Source: Cheiracanthium punctorium
Lineage: Eukaryota; Arthropoda; Arachnida; Araneae; Cheiracanthiidae
Reading direction: 5' to 3'
Length of the DNA: 64,000 nucleotides
NCBI GenBank assembly: GCA_038373885.1
Contig: JAWZYV010013004.1
Location: forward strand, 124,001 to 188,000
Within the stretch, counting starts at the first letter, position 1; each line of letters opens with the position of its first letter. The notes under the pieces were generated by a model, which was not told the origin of the DNA, ran no database searches, and saw only the letters and a program-made list of their open reading frames with translations. Position numbers and translations under genes: made by a program. Below are positions 42,386 to 52,245 of the stretch, piece by piece.

Positions 42386-42433
42386 CTCACGTCCATAAAC
42401 GTGGTACTTGAGGGTTCGAGTTCCACTCCCGGC
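42386..42433 (+). tRNA. tRNA-Ser-like 3' half, right-arm copy
   Basis: TCACG, variable arm, TTCGAGT loop, CCAC and acceptor TCCCGGC, preceded by a decayed intron-end sequence. Mirror of 32199-32246. No 5' half. Confidence 0.5.
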
Positions 42434-42544
42434 TTCATTTTTGTTCGTTTAACTTGTTTTCGTGTATGCATTATTTTCAGTTTGTAGCTATGTTTAAAAT
42501 AAAATACAGTGATATCATATTCATCGTCCATTTATTTGTTTTCG

Positions 42545-43520
42545 TTTTTCGCGCCGATCCGGACCCTATTCATCATAGGGCGCCCTCTATAGGCTTTCAA
42601 ATTTAGATGCCAAAATTGTGGCTTTCGACCACGGAAGCTTCCCCTCCACAGAATATACCTCTGTGTACTAAACACATGACTAACACCAAGGGGAAAATGA
42701 GGGATTAACAGTGAAGCTAGTACACCAATCAGAGCGCTTATTCCAGGCGTACGTTTGTTCAGTCGGTGATTTAGCAGCTTGTTTGGTCACGTGATTTTAG
42801 CAGCTTGTTTTGGTCACCTGTTTAGTATCCCCGCCTCCAAATTCCATCTGAATCCACCTTACTAAATTTAGCAACTAAACAATAGGTTTAGTAGCTACTA
42901 AATCTACCTGAATAAGGGCCTATATTCCCAATAGCTTTTTTTACATTTTGGGAACAAATTGGGAAACAAAAACAGAAATTAGGGACTGTCCTCGAAAATT
43001 GAGGACGATTATTAAAGTGAATTTTTTAATTTTATTAATTAAGAATGATCTAATTTTCTACACAATAAGCAGTGGGGTTTTCAAAAAATAGTATGCCGTT
43101 TTTCCAGTAGCTTCAGCTTTGGCCCTTTCTAAAGGGGGGAGGGATGTAGAGGCCCTTGACATTTGCAAAATTCTATTAAACCTGGCAAAATTTGATATCT
43201 ATATGGCAAACTTGGTAAGAAAATGTTAACAAAAACTATAATTTACTTCCTGTATCTGGTACTCTTGGCAAAATTACACAAACCCAGTTTGAAAAAGGAA
43301 AAAGCTGGTAATTTAGTTGATAAAAAAATAAATAAGTTGGTAAAAATCGATATTTGACTTGGCAGTTTATCTACCTCTGCCTCCCCCCTAAAAAAAGTCT
43401 TCGCAGTGGCTCGGATAGAGCTATCATACAGTGACGATGGACGATGTCTTTTCACAACTTTTTTTTTTTTAAATAGTTTTAACGAATGAAAATTAGCGTT
43501 TGTTTTAACATATAAATACT
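42545..43520. other. Unclassified sequence
   Basis: A direct repeat of GATTTTAGCAGCTTGTTT-type sequence lies at 42770-42815, and GGACTGTCCTCGAAAATTGA at 42986 resembles the inner end of the hAT at 43950. No gene. Confidence 0.4.
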
Positions 43521-43525
43521 GTTAA

Positions 43526-43800
43526 CTATTTATGCCTAGTGTCCCTTTTTTGGGACGGCATTTTCGCTATTAGTCGAAAACGTTATTTATTTTTCCTAGC
43601 CTTTATTCATGAGTATTGAGCCTCAACTCTACAAAATATTTTAACATGACCCAGTAGGATGTTGATATTTCGATTTTTATGCATAATGATTTTAAAAGAA
43701 ATCATCCTTTGTTCAAGAAATTGACATCAGAAATATATCTATTATTTCTGTTATCAGTAAAAATCGAAGAAAGTCGCAAAAATATCGAGGCACAAATGGG
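43526..43800 (-). mobile_element. piggyBac-type MITE, copy 1
   Basis: Flanked by TTAA on both sides (43522-43525 and 43801-43804). Ends CTATTTATGCC and GGCACAAATGGG are inverted repeats. Same sequence in opposite orientation at 47295-47570 and, damaged, at 50364-50634. 275 bp, non-coding. Confidence 0.9.
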
Positions 43801-45599
43801 TTAAGCGCAATGCGCATAGAAAACATGGAGGCAATGCAAAACGCTACGCGTGCGTTTGTTTCTGTCATGAAACTCTCAGAACATATATCAGCGTACTTTC
43901 AAATCGGACTAACTTACGTAATAACCAATGTATAGCACAGTGGTTAAAGTAAGGTGAGCATAAGTCCTCGAAATTCGAGGACAGTCCTCAAATATAGATC
44001 TTTTTTTTATTTTGTCCCCAAAAATACTTTGTCCCCAAATGTCCCTGAAAGTTTCTGTTTAGTTTATTTGTTTCAGAAAAACTGAAGAAATAAGAAAAAT
44101 AAACCAACTAAAAGCGTCATCTACTCTGAGAAACAATGAAATTCTGAAAACGTTTGTTTTCATTGTGTGTGTAGCGTGTACAGACATTCAATAAAGTATC
44201 CGACTATGAGCCAAATTTCCCATTTCAGTTTTGTTAATGATTAATCACTTTTCATGAAGAACCATGCTTGAAATTGACGTACGAAAATTTTCTTGCACTT
44301 TTTTTAGAGCCAGTGGCGTGCCAAGGGGGGGGGCGGGGGAGGCGGTCCGCCCCGGTTACCAGAGCAAAGGGGGTGTCATTTTCGTACATTTGTACAAATA
44401 GTAAAGTATTTTGATTTGCCAATTATTTTTCTTTTCACGTGACATGGACAAGGGTGCTGCAAGTGCGTGCACTTACACCCCCCCCCCCGCTTGGGTTTTG
44501 AAAAACAGATAATGAAAGCGGAAATAGAACTAAATTCATTAAAAAATGTCTTTATTTGAACTTAAGTTCCTTTTTTTACCCCCTTCCACCGAATGAAACC
44601 CTGCCGGTGCCCTTAGACATGGATACACCAGTGTCCCAGGGAAAGCGGGGGGGGGGGGGCAGGAAGGTGATAAGGTGCTGTCACATCATACTTATAAACA
44701 CATCTTACTTCCACTTCGCTCGCTTCACTCAAATAATAAAATGATGAATATACTGATGCTAGGAGAAAAAAGGCGTTTCTACGAATTATGTAATAAATAA
44801 TTTAAACTATGTAACCGATGTAAATCGGCAGTCTATTATTATTAACTTGAAGAAGAGGGTGCTGACAGACTGCGCAACGAAATAACTTCGGGGTTGCAAT
44901 AAAAATTACACAAACTGTACAGTTTGTATGTTCTTGTGAGCTTTCTGTTGTAGTAGTGTAGTAGTGTTATAGTATATCTGAAGGGGTGTCAAAGTGGAAT
45001 AAATATCTCACAAATCCTCCCAGGCGACGGTACTCATCAAAAGGTCAGATGACCTCTACCAATTTAATTTGGCATCAGAATGATTTACTTGAGCCTTTAA
45101 AGAGCTTTTAAAGGTATGCTTTAGTGTGTGTAAGTGCCAACGGCGTTGCTAAAATCTTAGGCAAGGAAGCAAAAAGGGGTGCGTGGCCAAAATTGAGAGC
45201 AGTAAAATAATACACGTCATTTTGTATACTATTTACGTTAGTACACACTAGTTGTCATTATAGGAAAAATCACAAAATTGACGATTACTCAAAGTTAATA
45301 ATGAAAAGTTAATAATGTAGAATTTAATGAAACTGACCCACAGTGTACAATAGATAGTATGCATTAAAATAACACGAAAAGAAATTGCCACGCACTTATG
45401 GTGTTACAAATTTTAGCACATGAATAAAATCAACAAATTGGACATGTCAGTTTGGTTTAGGAAAAGTAACTTCAATATAGACTATGATCCCCTCTAGAAG
45501 CAATACAGCATTTACAGTGATGCGTGATGCTGTCAATTATGCGATCTATCAGTATCGTTGGAAGGGAGAGCCATTTGCTCTTGCAAAGCAGTGGCAAGC

Positions 45600-46925
45600 G
45601 TGGAAAGGGACTACAGAGGAGGATTGAGAGCGGCTATGCGTCTTCCTGAAACATCCCAGACATGCTCAATTGGAGTTAGATCAGGTGATCGAGTTGGCCA
45701 CACCATGTGCTGAATTGTTTGCTGCTGAAGATAATCTACGGTGCGAGTCATGCGCGGTTTAGCATTGTCATCCTGAAGCAGGAAATGATCCGGCAGAAGG
45801 ACACACATAAACATTAAGGATGCCAACTTTATTAGTCTGAGAATTCATGGTTACACCTGGAAAAAGATGGAGGTCTGTGCGTCCACCCAAAGAGATCCCA
45901 CTCCAAACACAGACACTGCCTTCTGCACATGCATCTCTTTCACAAATGACTGATGGATGATAACGGGTACCAGGTTCTCTCCAAATCAAACAACGCCTAC
46001 TATAGCTTTGGGTCTCCACGGTGGCCCAGTCGGTTTAAGCTCGGTACCCATCAGAACACCGAAAGTGAAGTAGCACCCACTCCGGTCGGTTCTTGGGAGG
46101 GTGATGACCTGTCTCGCCTGAACTGCTGTTAGGTCCGTGTACACTAATGGGAGCTGGTACACGTAAAATCCGTTCGTGGCTCCAAAGTCTCCTATGTTCT
46201 CGATTATACCTCTGGGGGTGTTAATCCGGTTGTACGCCCCTCATCCGGAATTTGGTTCAAAATTAGGGAGGTGTCTCCTCGGGTAGGGTGCATAGCCGTA
46301 AACCCGAAATGGGTCGGCTGCCTGCTGTGTGTAACAAACAAACAAGCTAACTATCGCTTTGGAGACTAAACTTGGAATCATCCGTAAAGAGAACAGCCCG
46401 CCATTGATTAGCCGTCCAATGGACATGTTGTGCGCCCACTTCAAATGATCCCTTCTGTGGCGTGATGTGAGTGGCACGCAAATGTCTGGTCACCTCGCGT
46501 ACAGACTACCTTCGTGAAGTCTTCTACGCACGGTTGACGTTGACAGTAACCTTATGACGGCTGCAACAAAGGAGGATCTGAGTTAAATAGGAGTTGCGTT
46601 CGATTCCTTCGTGTACATAATGACAAATATCGATCGCGGCGCTGGTCGTAACAGTTGGCCGCCCTTGACTGAACTTTCTAGATGCCTGAGGTGTAGTTAG
46701 AAATTGGTGCCTAATCAATAAACCACTGAATAACTGACATTTAGCCTTCTAGCTGCTTCCGTCTTATTTTGTCTTGCTTCCAGTTCTAGACTCCCAAAAG
46801 CTCTTCATTGCAGTTCTTCAGGCTAATGATGTCAGGAAAGCATTGTTACGAATTCGCCCACCTCCGATTTCTTGCCTTACAGTCGCAGCAAAAATCGCAG
46901 GCTTGATCTCAAACATGAGGTGTTT
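45600..46925 (-). pseudogene. Tc1-type (DD34E) transposase pseudogene
   Basis: Minus-strand pieces in order: 46718-46524 with a GRPTVTTSAA hinge after an HTH-like part; 46477-46360 with RHRRDHLKWAHNMSIGRLIN; after the SINE, 46011-45768 with RCLIWREPGTRYHPSVICER and CVWSGISLGGRTDLHLFPG; and 45826-45611 with LLQDDNAKPRM and PDLTPIEHVWD. Thirty-four residues separate the first D of QDDN from the E, as in Tc1 elements. At least two frameshifts plus the SINE insertion at 46012-46350 inactivate it. Element ends were not identified. Confidence 0.88.
46012..46350 (+). mobile_element. 5S rRNA-derived SINE with target-site duplication
   Basis: Flanked by CTATAGCTTTGG (46000-46011) and CTATCGCTTTGG (46351-46362), an imperfect 12-bp TSD within the transposase gene. 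The head contains CATCAGAACACCGAAAGTGA and GGTCGGTTCTTGGGAGGGTG, which track the 5S rRNA internal promoter (ACCGAAGTTAAGC ... GGTTAGTACTTGGATGGGTGACC in typical 5S). The body is shared with 22110-22310. Pol III transcription from the 5S-like promoter is inferred. Confidence 0.7.
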
Positions 46926-47294
46926 TGTTCCTAGTAAATTAATTCTTCCCTAATTTGCATATTGCAGCCATACTCTTTTTCAGCAGCAACTTGACAACCT
47001 ATTTCTATTTCATACAGATTGGTTTATTTTTGAGCGAGTTATCGCTATTTTTTTTTCCTTGTATTTGGAAACTAGTGTATTTAAAACGCATTACTTCCAT
47101 TTTCAATGTTTAATTTTATGCATCTTCCATACCGAGCCATGATACCAAACTGAGCTCAAGTTTAGTAACAACCTAGCATCCTTTCATTTAATTAAGTCCA
47201 GCCGTGAAAGTGTGATAAACAAATGAAATTTTTAAAAATGATAACCTATAGCTCAAAATAAGTAACTATTTATGATCCTCAAACGTTTTATTAA

Positions 47295-47570
47295 CCCATT
47301 TGTGCCTGGACATTTTTGCGACTTTCTTCGATTTTTACTGATAACAGAAATAATAGAAATATTTCTGATGTCCACTTCTTGAACAAGGGATGATTTCTTT
47401 TAAAATCATTATGCATAAAAATCGAAATATCAACATCCTACTTGGTCATGTTAAAATATTTTGTAGAGTTGAGGCTCAGTACTCATGAATAAAGGCTAGG
47501 AAAAATAAGTAACGTTTTCGACTAATAGCGAAAATGCCGTCCCAAAAAAGGGACGCTAGGCATAAATGGG
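47295..47570 (+). mobile_element. piggyBac-type MITE, copy 2
   Basis: TTAA at 47291-47294 and 47571-47574; ends CCCATTTGTGCCTGG and GGCATAAATGGG. Best-preserved copy. Confidence 0.92.
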
Positions 47571-47744
47571 TTAAATTCGACCCAGCATTTTATGCGTGAT
47601 GCGCGAACAAAAATAGCTTCACAGACAGAGAGATAATTGTCGTTAAGGCTCCCTTAGAGCATGAAATGGGTAGATACTAAAAATTTTTCATTTCTAAGAA
47701 GACGAAAAGTCCTATTCCATGTAGATAGATTATTGTTTAAAGTC

Positions 47745-47745
<1 letters not shown>

Positions 47746-47793
<48 letters not shown>
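47746..47793. repeat. Poly-T run, 48 bases
   Basis: Pure T homopolymer. Could be a reversed poly-A tail but no element body adjoins it. Confidence 0.95.
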
Positions 47794-47796
<3 letters not shown>

Positions 47797-47969
47797 AATT
47801 TGTACAATGACACCTTTGTAAGTTAGACACTTGTGGTTTTCTTGAAAAGTGTTCAACTTACGGATTTACCCACAAACGTGGATTTATTTTGTTTGTTATA
47901 TCATAATAATAAGATGAATTATTATTATTATTATGACATAACAATTAGAATCAATAAATATTGATTCTA

Positions 47970-48166
47970 AAACTAAACTCAGTGGCACAACAGGCCTAGT
48001 GGGCCAATGCCTGCGATAACCAACCATGCCTTCGAGACCATGGGGTTTGGCATGCAGTAGCACATCCCCCGGTCAGATAGTCAGCCTGACGCGGGGCCCC
48101 CAGTGTTGTGTTTCCCAAGAAAGCTTGATCCTCATTTTATCGACTCACTTAAGGGATGAAAGGCTG
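47970..48166 (+). mobile_element. SINE family C with perfect 13-bp TSD
   Basis: AATATTGATTCTA occurs directly before (47957-47969) and after (48167-48179). The 197-bp insert (ACTCAGTGGCACAACAGGCC ... GGGATGAAAGGCTG) matches the diverged copy at 19800-20000. The long TSD indicates target-primed retroposition, although no poly-A tail is present. Confidence 0.85.
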
Positions 48167-48179
48167 AATATTGATTCTA

Positions 48180-48700
48180 TTAGTATGTAATTGATAAAAG
48201 TAAATTATAATTTTTATTACTTTTTAATACAAATTGTGCAAATGTATTCTTTAAAAAAAGGGGGGGAAGATCACAATAATAATTAATAAAAAGAACATAC
48301 CTATTTTTTTTGCGATTAAAAATAATTCGTAATTTCCATTTATTTTAATCTTTAATTTTTTACTTTATCGCTCGTAATTTTCGTTTCCAATTTATAAATA
48401 TCACTTACGTTAATGTATTCGTATTCCTAGTACACGCATATACTTTTTTAGGCAGTCCAGGGCATTTATATCGTTATTCCTTTTAGGTATAGCATTTACG
48501 TCTGGTCCTAATAAGAGGTTCGAATTTTTAAGTTTTAATAGAAATTCAAATTCCGAGGAGTGGGGTATATCCTAAATACTATAGAACTGTTGAACAGAGG
48601 CTGGATCCCTACATATTCGTATCATTAATATTGCCATCTACTTTAGTAACTTCAAGAAATCTGTGTGTGAGTGGACAATGTCTAGACTATTTGAAGCTTC
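48180..48700. other. AT-rich interior of the nested hAT
   Basis: No recognisable gene or repeat. Confidence 0.45.
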
Positions 48701-49665
48701 CTAGATGGCTAGTTTATTCTATATAAAACCACCGTCATTTTTTTCTTGATTTACGTTTCCTTTTCCTTTGATTTTTGAAGTTATGGCTTTAAACTGTATG
48801 ACATGGGAGGTTGAGAAAATTATTTCATCGTTAAAAGAAAAAACAATGTCGAGAATACAGTTGACATTGTACCTATAGTAAGCCGGTTTTTGCTTTTTGA
48901 GTAACTGGAAAAGGTTGTCGGTTTTCTTTGTAAAATTTGGTGCATTTTGTTTGATTTTCAACTTAAGTCGGCTTATGGGTGCCCAACATCCGAGACAAGG
49001 AGATGTCCAAAGTATGGAGGTTGGATGCAATGTAAATATTATGGTCACGTTTCGTTCTTCTGAAAAGTGTCGAAATGATGGGGGTGTCCAATTCGGGAGG
49101 TTTCTGTACTTGTTATAGTACTTTAATTTTAGTAGGGAAAAAAACGAATTTTAACTGCTCGTGGGAGGGGAGAGGTTACAAAATGAATGTCCGCCCCGGG
49201 TGCCAAAAGCCCTTGCTTGGCACGCCACTGTTTAGAGGGTGTACAACGTTTCATGAAAAATTATCACAAAATGATCCAATGTAAAAAGCAATGTCTTCTG
49301 AAAAATACAAATACTATACCAAGAGTTAAATTTTGAATAAATTGCAATATTTGAACATGATGTTCCTTTCATACTTCTGGTTTAAATAAATATTTATGAA
49401 TGGATGAAATACTTTACTACATTAATTTATTAGAAATAAGAATACACAATTGATATAAAGAGCTATTAGAGTTCATTTTTAAGTATCAAAGTCAGTCAAG
49501 ATTTAAAGTATGGGTACACTGGAACTGGTATATATGACAATATGTTGTGTCCCCGAATATGTCCCCAAAAATATGTTCTGGTGTCCTCAAATTTTCCTTG
49601 GATTCGAGGACAATGCTTGATGTGTCCCCAAAAGACTGTTTAGAAATATGGTCGCCTTAGGTTAA

Positions 49666-50005
49666 AGCGGGGCCTTCGCAATTAGTAACGGGCCTGCGCG
49701 TGTATTTTGATGAGCCATCCAAAGAGACCTACCGATGCTCGAGTCTTCACGTATACATCAGGCATTTCTTAAGCTTTCCATTGCTTTCAAACGTTATTTA
49801 ATGTAGTTTTAAGTAGCAATTGTGTTACTAATTCAAGTACGAACTCATGATTAATTTGTTTGCTATGATAGATATTGACATTAAGAAAATAGATGCATAT
49901 AATTTGAAGGAAAAACAAAGTAGCGCTTACTCTCATGATTCACGATTGCTTATTTTAGTTTCACAAGTGGATATTTAACATTGCTGCATCCACTACTCAT
50001 GTAGC
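49666..50005. other. Sequence between the hAT nest and the Ty3/gypsy element
   Basis: Apart from the tRNA-like repeat remnant at 49666-49700, nothing recognised. Confidence 0.45.
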
Positions 50006-50210
50006 TGTATTCCTCTCTGCTACAAAACGACTTCAACTTCAACTTCCGACTGCAACCGTGCCGGAGAAAAACCATGTGCGCAGTTGTAGCGTGAATGTAA
50101 TGCTTGGTATTACAATGTAAGTGTGTGTTATACTTAATAAAGTTCACTGTTAAGTTTTAGTGATGTCAATGATGAATAATCATATACAACATATACCGAA
50201 GATATATTAA
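50006..50210 (+). repeat. 5' LTR of the Ty3/gypsy element
   Basis: Starts TGTATTCCTCTCTGC and ends GAAGATATATTAA; a TACTTAATAAAGTT polyadenylation-like signal lies at about 50130. Differs from the 3' LTR by about five substitutions and two small indels over 185 comparable bases, so about 2-3% divergence. The primer-binding site region follows with CTGGCGACGAGTAC. Confidence 0.9.
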
Positions 50211-50245
50211 CTGGCGACGAGTACAGAAAAAGGAGAGTAAAAGAG

Positions 50246-50363
50246 ATGGCTTCGTTCGGACGAATTTCAAACTTCGACGCGTCAGTCGAATCGTGGGCGC
50301 AATATGTGGAGCTCGACTTTGAAGCTAACGATGTCGCGGACGATAAAAAGAAGCCGATCTTTT
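50246..50363 (+). pseudogene. gag N-terminal fragment
   Basis: About 40 codons beginning MASFGRISNFDASVESWAQY and ending at PIFLT, matching the start of Mag-like Gag proteins. The remaining Gag, including any zinc knuckle, is missing; the frame runs on into the piggyBac MITE. Confidence 0.75.
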
Positions 50364-50634
50364 TGACACCTGGATATTTTTGCGACTTTCTTCGATTTTT
50401 ACTGAAAACAGAAATAATAGATATATTTCTGATGTCAATTTCTTGAACAAAGGATGATTTCTTTTAAAATCATTATGCATAAAAATCGAAATATCAACAT
50501 CCTACTGGGTCATGTTAAAATATTTTGTAGAGTTGAGGCTCAATACTCATGAATAAAGGCTAGGAAAAATAAATAACGTTTTCGACTAATAGCGGAAATG
50601 CCGTCCCAAAAAAGGGACACTAGGCATAAATGGG
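50364..50634 (+). mobile_element. piggyBac-type MITE, copy 3, left end damaged
   Basis: Nearly identical to 47295-47570 from CCTGGATATTTTTGCGAC to GGCATAAATGGG and TTAA (50635-50638), but the left TIR is altered and lacks TTAA. It sits at the junction of a deletion that removed most of gag and the start of the protease. Confidence 0.88.
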
Positions 50635-50638
50635 TTAA

Positions 50639-52245
50639 GACATACAACGGATTGGGCTGTCCTGCTCTACAGCCAGCGGATAAAGCTTTGTCCACTTCCA
50701 CTGGTCAAGCCATCCCAGTGTTGGGAAGTTTTGTGTGTAAAATTAGATACAAAAATAAAACACAGAAGCTACCGCTGCTGGTTGTGGAGGGCAAGGACCC
50801 AAATTTGTGTGGTCGAAATTTAATTGAAATGTTTAATATCTTGCCATTGAATTTTTGCTTAAATGTGTCTAATATTACTATGCAAAATGTGTTAAATGAT
50901 TTCACTGATGTATTTTCTAATGATTTAGGTCTTTTTAAAGATTATCAAATTGGGTTAATTATTAAACAGGATGTAAAATCTGCTTTCTACAAAGCTAGAA
51001 CCTTACCTTTTGCCGTGAGAGATAAAGTTAAAAATGAACTTAATAGATTACAAGAGGCTAGTATATTGAAACCGATTCGTCATTCCGAATGGGCTGCCCC
51101 TATTGTACCAGTTTTAAAAGGGGATAAAACGTCAATTCGAATTTGTGGGGATTATAAGTTAACTGCAAATTTGGCCATTGACCCTGATAAATACCCCTTA
51201 CCCAAAGCAGATGATATTTTCGCCAGTCTAGCTGGGGGTACCCAGTTTAGTAAAATAGACTTGAAGGATGCGTATAATCAAGTAGAGTTAGATGAGATAT
51301 CTAGGAAACTCACTGTAATTAATACACATATAGGATTATTCGAATATGTTATATTGCCCTTTGGAGTTTCGTCAGCTCCTGCAATCTGCCAAAGAGTAAT
51401 TGAAACCTTACTGGCGGGGATTCCTAATACAGCAGTCTATTTGGATGACATTATTTTTACGGGGCACTCAGCTGAGCAACATTTGTGCAATCTCAGGGAG
51501 GTGCTTAGTAGGTTAAAGAGGTCAGGATTAAAATTAAAAAGGGAAAAGTGTAGTTTCCTTTGTGATTCATTAATTTTCTTGGGTCACACCATCGATAAAG
51601 ATGGTATCCGACCTGTAGATGAAAAAGTCAATGCAATCAAAGAAACTCCAACACCTAGAAATGTCAGTGAGTTAAGATCCTTCCTAGGACTGATTACGTT
51701 TTATTCTAAATTTCTGCAAGATATGAGTACTAAATTAGCCCCATTATACAACCTTTTGCAAAAATCAGTCCCGTGGCAATGGTCTAGGAAAGAAGAAGTT
51801 ACATTTAAAGCAGCAAAGGATGCTATTTGTAATTCAGGATTGCTGGTTCACTATGATCCTGAAAAGGAATTGACCTTGGCATGTGATGCTTCTCCTTATG
51901 GCATTGGTGCTGTCCTTTCCCACACCATTGGTGGGAAGGATCGTCCAATTGATTTTGCATCTAGAACTCTCTCATCAGCAGAGAAGAATTATGCACAGTT
52001 AGAAAAAGAGGCGCTGTCCCTTGTGTTTGGGGTGACACGCTTTAGAGAGTACCTTTTAGGTCGGCCATTTGTCCTTTATACGGATCATCGCCCCCTGGTT
52101 TCTCTTCTTTCAGAACGTAAGCATATCCCAGCCATGGCGAATGACCGCATTCAACGCTGGGCTTTAACACTATCAGCATATTCCTATACTGTGCGCTACC
52201 GACCTGGGTGCAAAATAGTAATGCGGATGCATGTAGCAGATTACC
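50639..52245 (+). pseudogene. pol: protease end, reverse transcriptase and RNase H
   Basis: The open frame (from 50598 in the track of the MITE) contains, after the MITE, the C-terminal part of a retropepsin (a LPLLVVEG then GRN segment; the catalytic D-S/T-G is lost), a full RT (YLDD catalytic box at about 51437-51448, preceded by a conserved LPFG near 51357) and RNase H (CDAS near 51880, TDHRPL near 52080). The frame shifts at about 52205-52210, where the RNase H-integrase linker continues in another frame. RT would copy the element RNA in the cytoplasm; this copy cannot make Gag or protease. Confidence 0.88.

Larger units (their letters stand above)
39920..42540 (-). repeat. Right arm of the large imperfect palindrome
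   Basis: Reverse complement of 32091-34021 with an additional block at about 40900-42150 that contains SINE B copies, an AT microsatellite and R4 copies. It lacks the hAT MITE of the left arm and so is its empty site. Confidence 0.85.
44311..49230. mobile_element. hAT element nested in the one above
   Basis: Left end CAGTGGCGTGCCAAGGGG and right end CCTTGCTTGGCACGCCACTG are inverted repeats. TSDs TTTAGAGC (44303-44310) and TTTAGAGG (49231-49238) match 7 of 8. G/C runs and CCGCCCC lie just inside both ends. Interior holds the Tc1 pseudogene, a piggyBac MITE, SINE C and a T-run. The minus frame at 48719-49048 is not recognisable as a transposase. Confidence 0.88.
43950..49657. mobile_element. 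hAT element (Tip100-like ends), outermost level of the nest
   Basis: Left end TAAGGTGAGCATA and inverted right end TAAGGCGACCATA. GGTTAAAG is present perfectly on both sides (43942-43949 and 49658-49665). Both arms contain GTCCTCGAA...TTCGAGGAC and repeated TTGTCCCCAAA motifs. Without the inner insertion it would be about 0.8 kb and is non-autonomous. Confidence 0.88.
43930..49705 (+). repeat. tRNA-like repeat that is the target of the outer hAT
   Basis: Rejoining across the element gives AGCACAGTGGTTAAAG followed by CGGGGCCTTCGCAATTAGTA and ACGGGCCTGCG. A relative occurs in reverse at about 56170-56215 (CAGGCCCGTTGCTTAGCGAA). The A-box-like CACAGTGGTTAAAGC suggests a tRNA-derived repeat head. 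Confidence 0.5.

Noticed and set aside
47746..47793. Poly-A tail of a reversed retroposon
   Set aside because: No retroposon body was identified next to the run.
48719..49048. 109-codon minus frame as a hAT transposase remnant
   Set aside because: No hAT motif (DUF4371-like, CYDGA, C-x2-H or dimerisation domain) could be seen.
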